Of a stretch of DNA of 14,787 nucleotides, positions 1 through 6,256 are shown piece after piece; positions within the stretch are counted from its first letter, which is position 1, and every line of letters starts with the position of its first letter. This stretch comes from Syntrophaceae bacterium UBA5764. Lineage in GTDB: Bacteria > Desulfobacterota > Syntrophia > Syntrophales > Smithellaceae. The stretch covers positions 2,249 to 17,035 of the forward strand of contig DIEW01000083.1 of NCBI GenBank assembly GCA_002418825.1, given 5' to 3'. A program made the translations under genes and the position numbers. The notes under the pieces were generated by a model. That model was not told the DNA's origin. It ran no database searches and saw only the letters and a program-made list of their open reading frames with translations.

Positions 1-43
1 CCTAATCCGTGTGCCGCGCGTTCGACTCGCGCCAGGGGCACCA
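1..43 (+). tRNA. tRNA-Arg (anticodon probably CCT), 3' part only
   Basis: The first 43 bases form the 3' half of a tRNA. A T-arm is visible: stem GCGCG (16-20), loop TTCGACT (21-27), stem CGCGC (28-32). It is followed by the acceptor strand CAGGGGC (33-39), discriminator A (40) and an encoded CCA (41-43). Counting back through a five-base variable loop (11-15) and the anticodon-stem strand TCCGT (6-10) puts CCT at positions 34-36 with AA at 37-38, which means tRNA-Arg(CCT). The 5' half lies outside the window, so the anticodon is inferred from spacing and not from a full cloverleaf. Confidence 0.85.
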
Positions 44-332
44 AATATATTAACAGGCTTGCGCCTAATTCCATTTCTTCGTAAAATATCATTTCTCAAT
101 TTTCCCAATTCACTCAAATATTTTAATCCGCAACGTACACAATTTAATTTCTTGATACGCTATGGGGGATTTCATTTGCATTATTTTTTTTATGATGTAT
201 TTAATCTTTTCATTTTTCATTAAATAAAGTAGTGTTATATAAAATTTAAAATCATGGTCAATAAAGCGGAAATTATGTAAAGGCTCTGAGGGTTGTTATC
301 GAATATTCGGGTCAGATTATCAGGAGAATATT
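44..332. other. AT-rich intergenic region downstream of the tRNA
   Basis: This stretch is clearly richer in A and T than the rest of the window, with many short T and A runs between about 100 and 270. I see no convincing gene: the only open frame starts inside the tRNA and has no ribosome site or recognisable protein. There is a tiny 4-bp stem at 55-66 (AGGC/GCCT) without a T-run. A possible -10 box TATAAA at 238-243 has only a poor -35 candidate (TTTCAT, 215-220). The thioesterase ribosome site closes the region. Confidence 0.6.
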
Positions 333-746
333 ATGGAACTCAATCGGGAAATGATTGAACTGGGAAATAAAAATTCGCTCTACAAAGCGATGGGCATACG
401 GATAGAATCAGTCGAAGAGGGAATGGTAAAGTCACGCCTGGAACCCAAATCTGAAATGTGCTGGCCATATCCTGACCAGCCTCACGGTGGTGTGCTTTTC
501 ACTTTAATGGATACTACTATGGCCTGGGCTGTTATTTCAAGCCAGGAAAAGGCAAGTTTCTGCACCACTATTAATTTGGATATACAATACACCCGGCCTG
601 CCAAGGGAACTTTCTTCTCCTGTGTGGCTGAGGTTATTTCCCGAACAAAACAGATAAGTTTTGTCAAAGCTGTGATACATGATCCTTACGGAGTAGTATT
701 GGCCATGGGTCAGGGAACCTACCGAATCATGCAGAACAGACAATGA
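333..746 (+). CDS. PaaI-family hotdog-fold acyl-CoA thioesterase
   Basis: A 137-residue single-domain protein, the usual length for PaaI/YbgC-like hotdog thioesterases. These cytosolic oligomers hydrolyse acyl-CoA thioesters to free acid and CoA. The family hallmark is a histidine-glycine-glycine at the start of the long central helix followed by an acidic residue; here it is H51-G52-G53 with D60 (PHGGVLFTLMD). The later strands (VKSRLEP, CTTINLDIQYTRPA, FSCVAEVISRTKQISFVKAVI) match the hotdog sheet. A strong ribosome site AGGAGA (322-327) sits 5 bases before the ATG. The gene stands alone: the tRNA lies upstream and dinB converges from the right. The acyl substrate (phenylacetyl-type, hydroxybenzoyl-type or a general housekeeping role) cannot be told from sequence. 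Family call is firm, exact function open. Confidence 0.88.
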   Translation: MELNREMIELGNKNSLYKAMGIRIESVEEGMVKSRLEPKSEMCWPYPDQPHGGVLFTLMDTTMAWAVISSQEKASFCTTINLDIQYTRPAKGTFFSCVAEVISRTKQISFVKAVIHDPYGVVLAMGQGTYRIMQNRQ

Positions 747-790
747 AAACCTGTCCTGATTGCGGCTTCTAATATCAGCAGGGCAGGTTT
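747..790. terminator. Hairpin between convergent genes, possible bidirectional terminator
   Basis: A 12-bp stem pairs 747-758 with 779-790 (AAACCTGTCCTG with CAGGGCAGGTTT, one G-T wobble), leaving a 20-base loop. It lies between the stop codons of the thioesterase (746) and dinB (814). Read on the - strand the stem ends in GGTTTT, giving a short T-run as expected for a dinB terminator. On the + strand the only T-run (810-815) is about 20 bases beyond the stem, so termination in that direction is less certain. The large loop is atypical. Confidence 0.5.
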
Positions 791-813
791 GGATATGTAG
801 ATATTTTGATTTT

Positions 814-1851
814 TTACTGAACTGTTTTTTCCAGATTAGCGGCGCGTACGCCGATTAGTCTCACGCGTTTTTTGAGCTCGACGCGTTTGAGACAAGAAAA
901 AGCGGTTTTGCGGATTTCCTCTTCGGAATCAGTGTGCATATCTATTGTTTTTGCCCTGGTCAGTGTCTGAAAATCACTAAAACGGATTTTTATTGAGACA
1001 GTTTTTGCCTTGTATCCTTCATCCTTCATATCCTTGACGACTTCCTTGATCAATTTTGCCAATGTCCGAGCGATGGACTGCCAATTCTCTACATCTTCCT
1101 GAAAAGTTGTTTCGCGGCTGATGGATTTTGGTTCCCAATGTGTAATTACCGGACTGTTATCAATGCCTCGGGAAGCGTCATACAGATATTGGCCGTAAGA
1201 ATTACCGAAATGCTCCACCAGAATATCCAAAGGCAATGCGGCAAGGTGCCCGATGATTTTTATACCGATTTTTTTCAGATGTTCTTCCGTTTTTGGACCG
1301 ATGCCGTATAATTTGCGAATAGGCAGGGGCCACAACTTTGTTTCAATGTCGTTTTCGCTGAAAATAGTAAGCCCATCTGGTTTTTGCATATCGGAAGCAA
1401 TTTTAGCTAGAAGCTTATTGGGGGCAATACCGATGGAGCAGGTCAAACCGATTTTTTCTTTTATGCCTTCCTTTATTTTTGCCGCGATTGATGCTGATGT
1501 TTGCTTTACTTCAGATATGTCCAAAAACGCTTCGTCGATACCGGCATTTTCCATTAAAGGCGTGACCGCAAGCAATACCGATTTGAATTCCCTTGAAACG
1601 GCTGAATAAACTTCATAATCAACCGGCAAAAAAATTGCTTTAGGGCAGAGTTTAAAAGCCGTACGCATTGGCATGGCGGAATGGATTCCGTATTTTCTTG
1701 CTTCGTAATTGGCGGTGGAGACAACCCCTCTTTTTGATGGGTCACCGCGTCCGCCGATGACTACAGGTTTGCCTGCAAGACGAGGATTTCTCTTTTCTTC
1801 AACGGCGGCAAAAAATGCATCCATGTCCACATGAATAATTCTTCTTTTCAT
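814..1851 (-). CDS. dinB: DNA polymerase IV (Y-family translesion polymerase)
   Basis: A 345-residue Y-family polymerase that copies past damaged template bases with low fidelity. The palm motif HVDMDAFFAAVE holds metal-binding D9 and the steric-gate aromatic F14. The second catalytic pair is D106-E107 in NAGIDEAFLDIS. Further hallmarks are STANYEARKYGI (45-56), CSIGIAPNKLLAKIASDMQKP (138-158) and a helix-hairpin-helix thumb around LYGIGPKTEEHLKKIG (181-196). The little-finger domain covers about 235-340. The protein ends soon after RLIGVRAANLEK without the C-terminal QLxLF-type sliding-clamp motif found in most DinB proteins. No clear ribosome site precedes the ATG (1851-1849), and I recognised no LexA operator upstream. 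It is divergent from the Mla operon and convergent with the thioesterase gene. Identity is secure. Confidence 0.96.
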   Translation of the reverse strand: MKRRIIHVDMDAFFAAVEEKRNPRLAGKPVVIGGRGDPSKRGVVSTANYEARKYGIHSAMPMRTAFKLCPKAIFLPVDYEVYSAVSREFKSVLLAVTPLMENAGIDEAFLDISEVKQTSASIAAKIKEGIKEKIGLTCSIGIAPNKLLAKIASDMQKPDGLTIFSENDIETKLWPLPIRKLYGIGPKTEEHLKKIGIKIIGHLAALPLDILVEHFGNSYGQYLYDASRGIDNSPVITHWEPKSISRETTFQEDVENWQSIARTLAKLIKEVVKDMKDEGYKAKTVSIKIRFSDFQTLTRAKTIDMHTDSEEEIRKTAFSCLKRVELKKRVRLIGVRAANLEKTVQ

Positions 1852-1969
1852 ATGTGAATCAGAATATCATTTCTGTGTGGAATTTAGTAGAGAGATAAAG
1901 TTAACGGAGGGTTAATTTTCTGAAAGTTTTACGTGGGTAATTGCCGGACAGATAAAGAGGAATCTTCAG

Positions 1970-1997
1970 TTGACGAAATCAGATAAATATGTAAAAT
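1970..1997 (+). promoter_or_regulatory. Candidate sigma-70 promoter of the mla operon
   Basis: TTGACG (1970-1975) and TAAAAT (1992-1997) are separated by 16 bases. Each differs from the sigma-70 consensus at one position. Transcription would begin near 2004, about 30 bases before the mlaE ATG, in the 183-base gap between the divergent dinB and mlaE genes. A small inverted repeat TTAAC-GGAGG-GTTAA (1901-1915) lies further upstream and could be an operator, but it is short. Called by eye only. Confidence 0.45.
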
Positions 1998-2034
1998 TTC
2001 AAGCACATTATTAAACCCCAAAGGTATTGATTTA

Positions 2035-2880
2035 ATGACAGCTTCCAATGGTTGCAGCACAGGCGAAAAAGAAGAAAAACAAAGCCTAAATATGCTGATT
2101 CTTAAGGCTTTTTCTGCTGTCGGCAGGGCGGTCATAAATTGGGTCGACACCTTGGGTTCGGCAACGGTATTTCTTTTTTTTGCCCTGTGGAAAACATTTC
2201 GGCGCAGACAATTATCAAAAGTAATTAATCAAATTTATTATATTGGTGCAAGATCCACGGGCATCATTATGCTGATAAGTTTATTTACCGGTATGGTTTT
2301 GGGTTTGCAATCTTACCATGCCTTGACTACATTCGGCGCTGAAGGGGCGGTAGGAACACTTGTGGCCCTGTCTCTTATCAGAGAGATGGGCCCAGTACTT
2401 TCCGCCATTATGATTACGGCGAGAGCCGGTTCGGCTATTGCCGCCGAAATCGGTATCCAGCGCATTTCGGAACAGATTGACGCGTTGCACACTATGCGCA
2501 TTGACCCGCTAAGGCATATTGTAAGTCCACGTGTCGCTGCGGCGATAATAAGTTTTCCCCTGTTGACCACGGTTTTTGATCTTGTCGGCATGGTCGGCGG
2601 TTATATTTCCAGCGTCCTTTTATTGGGGCTAAACCATGGTGTCTATATAAACAGCATTCAAGCCAGCGTAGATTTGAAAGATATTACCGACGGTTTGATC
2701 AAATCTGTCGTTTTTGCGGTTATCGTGGTAACGGTTTGCTGTTACCAGGGTTATTTTGCCCACATGCGCAAAGACAGCCATGGTGCCAAAGCTGTAGGTA
2801 TGGCCACGACTTCAGCCGTGGTGATTTCCTGCGTGCTGATTTTAGTTTCGGATTATGTGGTAACTTCACTTTTGATATAG
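2035..2880 (+). CDS. mlaE: Phospholipid transport ABC permease MlaE
   Basis: A 281-residue inner-membrane permease of the MlaE family. Two copies form the membrane core of the MlaFEDB complex, which moves phospholipids between the inner membrane and the MCE ring. The family signature is the cytoplasmic segment REMGPVLSAIMITARAGSA (116-134) followed by AAEIGIQRISEQIDAL (136-151), the coupling region that contacts the ATPase. Hydrophobic segments lie at about 72-92, 167-197, 222-238 and 258-280. The first ~20 residues are polar and somewhat longer than usual, so M20 is a possible alternative start. A weak AAAGG (2020-2024) precedes the chosen ATG. There is no STAS domain fused to this protein. 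It is the first gene of the mla operon and ends 7 bases before mlaF. Confidence 0.94.
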   Translation: MTASNGCSTGEKEEKQSLNMLILKAFSAVGRAVINWVDTLGSATVFLFFALWKTFRRRQLSKVINQIYYIGARSTGIIMLISLFTGMVLGLQSYHALTTFGAEGAVGTLVALSLIREMGPVLSAIMITARAGSAIAAEIGIQRISEQIDALHTMRIDPLRHIVSPRVAAAIISFPLLTTVFDLVGMVGGYISSVLLLGLNHGVYINSIQASVDLKDITDGLIKSVVFAVIVVTVCCYQGYFAHMRKDSHGAKAVGMATTSAVVISCVLILVSDYVVTSLLI

Positions 2881-2887
2881 GGATGCT

Positions 2888-4147
2888 ATGACTACTCCGT
2901 TGATTGAATTCAGAGATGTTACCAAATGTTTTGGCAACCGCACCGTTCTGGAGGGCGTTAATCTTAAAATATACGAGGGAGAGATTACCACGATTATCGG
3001 TCTGAGCGGTGCGGGCAAGAGCGTCCTTCTTAAGCATATTATTGGCTTGCTTAAGCCGGATAGGGGAACAATTTTTTTTCGAGGGAAGCCGATTGCTCAC
3101 ATGCAAAAACAGGAAATTAAAGAATTTTTCAGTAAGATGAGTTACATGTTCCAGGGGAACGCGCTTTTTGATTCTTTAACGGTCTATGAAAATATCGCAT
3201 TACCGCTGGTGGAAACAACGAACCTGAAAAAAGATAAAATTCACCGACGGGTGATGGCCAGGGTGAAGCAAACCGAGCTTACCGAGGCAATTCATAAATA
3301 CCCGTCGGAACTTTCGGGTGGTATGCAGAAGAGGGCGGCATTGGCGCGTGCTCTGGTTACCGACCCACAAATTGTTCTTTTTGATGAACCCACAACGGGC
3401 CAGGATCCGGTGCGTAAAAATGCCATTCTGAGCATGATTGCGCAGTATCAGAAAAAATTTGGCTTCACCGCCATAATGGTTAGCCATGAGATTCCCGATG
3501 TTTATTTTATTTCCAACCGTGTGCTCGCTCTTTACGATCGTAAAATTGTTTTTCAGGGAACCCCCGAGGAACTGGAAGAATTTGATCACCCTTTTAATGA
3601 TGAAGTTATCAGTAGCTTGGAATCCCTGCAGAAAGAGCTAACCGGTCTTTATTCCAGAAGGCAGTTTAAGATACTCAACAGCGCGCACCTGAAGCGTAAA
3701 AGATCAGCGGAACCATACGCCATAGTTGTTTTTACGCTGGTGGATATGAATTTTATCATCGCGAATTTAGGGTCTGATTTGGCTTACGATGCGCTGCAGC
3801 GCATGTGTACATACATAGATAAACACTTTGGTGTTATCGGCGGATTATCTGCCCGCTTCAGCACCAGCGAGATTGTTACCATGCTCCCTCATTCTGACCT
3901 GGAAGAAGCACAAAATATTCTGGATGATTTCATCAAAGATTTTGAGGGAGAAGGCATAGAAAGTTTCTGGAATTGGATTAAGGCAAACAAGTGGGAGACG
4001 ATAGCCGAACCGGTAACCTTTACCATTGTCGCTGGAGTTGCTGAAGGAACACCTGTTACAAAAATAGAAAATGCTATAGATTTGGCCAAGGCAAATCAAA
4101 AGGAAATATGGTCGGCAAAGGTGTGCCGCCAGGGAGTGAATGTATGA
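2888..4147 (+). CDS. mlaF: Phospholipid transport ABC ATPase MlaF with extra C-terminal degenerate GGDEF-like domain
   Basis: The N-terminal ~240 residues are a complete ABC ATPase that powers phospholipid transport with MlaE: Walker A GLSGAGKS (38-45), Q-loop Q89 in MFQGNALFDSL, signature LSGGMQKR (142-149), Walker B IVLFDEPTTGQDP (162-174, catalytic E167) and switch H200. MlaF proteins normally stop near 270 residues; this one has 419. The added part, about 250-410, follows the layout of a GGDEF domain: an entry motif ELTGLYSRRQF (250-260), a strand plus G295-S-D helix, RFSTSEIVTMLPHSDLEEA (323-341) where active enzymes have R-[YF]-GGDEF, then VTFTIVAGVAEG (376-387) and a final helix NAIDLAKAN. 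The GGDEF signature is replaced by STSEI and no RxxD inhibitory site is visible, so cyclase activity is unlikely. The ribosome site AGGGA overlaps the mlaE stop. The frame is open throughout and the stop overlaps the mlaD ATG. Confidence 0.93.
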   Translation: MTTPLIEFRDVTKCFGNRTVLEGVNLKIYEGEITTIIGLSGAGKSVLLKHIIGLLKPDRGTIFFRGKPIAHMQKQEIKEFFSKMSYMFQGNALFDSLTVYENIALPLVETTNLKKDKIHRRVMARVKQTELTEAIHKYPSELSGGMQKRAALARALVTDPQIVLFDEPTTGQDPVRKNAILSMIAQYQKKFGFTAIMVSHEIPDVYFISNRVLALYDRKIVFQGTPEELEEFDHPFNDEVISSLESLQKELTGLYSRRQFKILNSAHLKRKRSAEPYAIVVFTLVDMNFIIANLGSDLAYDALQRMCTYIDKHFGVIGGLSARFSTSEIVTMLPHSDLEEAQNILDDFIKDFEGEGIESFWNWIKANKWETIAEPVTFTIVAGVAEGTPVTKIENAIDLAKANQKEIWSAKVCRQGVNV

Positions 4148-4596
4148 AAAAATACAAAATTGAAACGATTGTGGGAATATTTGTGGTTTTGGGCTTGATT
4201 TGCATAGCATACATGACAATTAAGTTGGGCAATGTTTATTTTTTTAGCGCTGATACATATCAGCTTACCGCCCGTTTTAACAGTGTAACCGGTATGAAAG
4301 TTGGTAATAAAGTCGATATATTCGGTATTCAGGTGGGGAGAGTGTCCCGCATTGATATGGATCAGGAAACGCAAAGGGCGATAGTGGAATTGAAAATCAG
4401 AAAGGGAATTAAAATTTATGATGATGCGATAGCGTCCATAAAAATAGAAGGACTACTCGGAGACAGCTACCTGAGCATCGATCCAGGGGGAGCCGGTGAT
4501 TTGTTGGAAGACGGAGGCGTGATTACTGAAACCCAGTCGCCGGTGGATATTATAGAATTAATCAGCAAATATGCTTTTGGGGAGATAAAAAAGTAA
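4144..4596 (+). CDS. mlaD: MCE-domain phospholipid-binding protein MlaD
   Basis: A 150-residue protein with one N-terminal membrane anchor (about residues 6-28, IVGIFVVLGLICIAYMTI) and one periplasmic MCE domain (about 35-120). MlaD forms a hexameric ring on top of the MlaFE transporter and passes lipids through its centre. MCE features are ARFNSVTGMKVGNKVDIFGI, GRVSRIDMD and IEGLLGDSYLSIDPG, the last supplying the pore loop. The C-terminal helix SPVDIIELISKYAFG fits the ring-stabilising helix of single-MCE proteins. I chose ATG 4144, which overlaps the mlaF stop (ATGA) and has AGGGAG at 4131-4136. An in-frame ATG at 4108 would add 12 polar residues ahead of the anchor and lies inside mlaF, so it is less likely. 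Confidence 0.93.
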   Translation: MKKYKIETIVGIFVVLGLICIAYMTIKLGNVYFFSADTYQLTARFNSVTGMKVGNKVDIFGIQVGRVSRIDMDQETQRAIVELKIRKGIKIYDDAIASIKIEGLLGDSYLSIDPGGAGDLLEDGGVITETQSPVDIIELISKYAFGEIKK

Positions 4597-4625
4597 AGAA
4601 GGTAAAAATCTCAGGAGAGTCGAAC

Positions 4626-5222
4626 ATGAAAAAACAGCAGGCGACATTTATTGTAATATTGATACTGTTTGCTTTTGTTCTGCAGGCTCACGCTGACACA
4701 CCGCTTCAGGTGGTGGAGGTTAATGTCAATAAAGTGCTTGATGTATTGCGTGACCCCAAGCTTAAAGCACCATCGGCTAAGGAAATAAAAACGCAGAAGC
4801 TCCGCGTTATTTATAAAGGGATGTTCAATGAAATCGAGTTTTCCAAACGGACACTGGCTAGGAATTGGAACCAATTCAATTCTACTCAGCGTGTTGAGTT
4901 TGTCGAACTTTTCGAACAGGTGCTGGAGAAGGCCTATCTGGACAAGATTCTTTCCTATACCGACGAAAAAATTGAATTCTATAAGGAAATTTTGCATTCG
5001 GACAAGCAGGCCGAAGTGCAAACAAAAATCATAACATCTTCGCAGGAAATACCAATATTCTATAGATTGATTCTGACAGACAGCACATGGAAGGTTTATG
5101 ATGTTGTTGTGGAAAACGTCAGTCTTGTTCAGAATTATCGCACACAATTCAACGACATCTTAGCTAAAAATAATCCGGAATATCTGTTGGAAATTTTACG
5201 CAAGAGGGTGAAAGAGCAGTAG
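4626..5222 (+). CDS. mlaC: Periplasmic phospholipid carrier MlaC (Ttg2D family)
   Basis: A 198-residue secreted protein. A signal peptide is clear: MKKQ, a hydrophobic core (8-20) and a likely cleavage after AHA (A23). MlaC shuttles phospholipids across the periplasm between the outer-membrane MlaA complex and the inner-membrane MlaFED complex. The family hallmark near the C-terminus is present: WKVYDVVVENVSLVQNYR (155-172) followed by TQF. The upstream segment QLRVIYKG-type pattern (KLRVIYKGMFNEIEFSKRTL) and the LSYTDEKIEFY stretch also fit. The ribosome site AGGAGA (4613-4618) is 7 bases before the ATG, and mlaD ends 29 bases upstream. No transmembrane segment is seen beyond the signal. Confidence 0.93.
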   Translation: MKKQQATFIVILILFAFVLQAHADTPLQVVEVNVNKVLDVLRDPKLKAPSAKEIKTQKLRVIYKGMFNEIEFSKRTLARNWNQFNSTQRVEFVELFEQVLEKAYLDKILSYTDEKIEFYKEILHSDKQAEVQTKIITSSQEIPIFYRLILTDSTWKVYDVVVENVSLVQNYRTQFNDILAKNNPEYLLEILRKRVKEQ

Positions 5223-5308
5223 GCAGAAGCAAGCATTTTCAAGTGGAATAAAGTTTTCGGCGTCTGGCCATGCAGCATTCCTGGATGATTTTATAGTGGT
5301 TCTTTTTT

Positions 5309-6256
5309 ATGAAAATATTTTTGATTTTAAATGCGGCGTATATCTTTCTTTTTATGGGATGTGCGCATACATTATCTAACTATGCATCTACTTCAGTGCC
5401 GCTGGCCGAATCGTTTAAGCTGAAGGTGGCTTTGGCGTCTTCCAACACGGATAAAACCATTTCGCAAGCAACCGATAAAACAGCGGAAATGAAAAAGGCC
5501 GGTTTGGATGATGGCTATGATGAAAATGACGAATATGGCGATTACTATGATGACAGCGCGGAAGGCGAAAAAGCAAGAATAGCGGATCCGATTGAACCTT
5601 TTAATCGGGCGATGTATCACTTCAACGATAAGCTTTACTTTTGGGCGCTCAAACCTGTGGCGCAGGGGTATAAATTTTTTGTTCCCGAAGTTGCGCGCAT
5701 CAGTGTCCGTAATTTTTTTACCAATCTCAGGTTCCCCGCCCGTTTTGTAAGCTGTGTCCTGCAGGGTGATTTCAACGGTGCCGCTGCAGAAGCAGGGCGT
5801 TTCGCTATCAATACGGTTTGGGGCATTGGCGGGCTAATGGATCCTTCTTCCGGGAAAGAGCTGAATTTGCAGAAACAGGACACGGATTTGGGGCAGACGC
5901 TGGGTGTTTACGGCGTAGGGCAGGGGTTTTATATTGTTTGGCCGATCTTTGGTCCCTCCACTCCCCGTGATTCAGTAACCCTGATAGGCAACTTGTTTTT
6001 GTATCCCGTTTCATATATTGAACCTTTTTATGTGTCGTGGTGTATCTGGGCATATGAAGAAATAAACAGCACTTCCTTGCGCATCGGTGATTATGAATCG
6101 CTGAAAGACGCGGCCATCGATCCTTACGTGGCGATGAGGGACGCTTATGCTCAATATCGGATGAATAAAATAAAAGAAAGAAAACTGAAGATAGAAAAGA
6201 CGGTGCCGCAGGGAGATGGCGGTTCAGCGGTAGAGCAAAAAAAACCGATTGAATGA
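5309..6256 (+). CDS. mlaA: Outer-membrane lipoprotein MlaA (VacJ)
   Basis: A 315-residue lipoprotein; MlaA removes misplaced phospholipids from the outer leaflet of the outer membrane and hands them to MlaC. The N-terminus has a lipoprotein signal ending LFMGC with C18 as the lipidated residue; the box is not a textbook match (F at -3). Residues 19-92 are a family-atypical linker with a strongly acidic, tyrosine-rich patch at about 67-87. The core (93-285) shows the family signatures DPIEPFNRAMYHFNDKL, VRNFFTNLRFPARFVSCVLQ, GRFAINTVWGIGGLMDPSS and DLGQTLGVYGVGQGFYIVWPIFGPS. The basic tail (286-315) is low complexity. It begins 86 bases after mlaC with no obvious ribosome site. In Escherichia coli mlaA lies apart from mlaFEDCB, whereas here it is in the same run of genes. 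Confidence 0.93.
   Translation: MKIFLILNAAYIFLFMGCAHTLSNYASTSVPLAESFKLKVALASSNTDKTISQATDKTAEMKKAGLDDGYDENDEYGDYYDDSAEGEKARIADPIEPFNRAMYHFNDKLYFWALKPVAQGYKFFVPEVARISVRNFFTNLRFPARFVSCVLQGDFNGAAAEAGRFAINTVWGIGGLMDPSSGKELNLQKQDTDLGQTLGVYGVGQGFYIVWPIFGPSTPRDSVTLIGNLFLYPVSYIEPFYVSWCIWAYEEINSTSLRIGDYESLKDAAIDPYVAMRDAYAQYRMNKIKERKLKIEKTVPQGDGGSAVEQKKPIE

Noticed and set aside
11..223. 70-codon open frame beginning inside the tRNA
   Set aside because: It overlaps the tRNA 3' end, has no ribosome site, and its product is AT-driven low-complexity sequence with no recognisable motif.
1901..1915. TTAAC-GGAGG-GTTAA inverted repeat as an operator or LexA site
   Set aside because: Only 5-bp arms, no match to an SOS box I know, and not placed over either promoter candidate.
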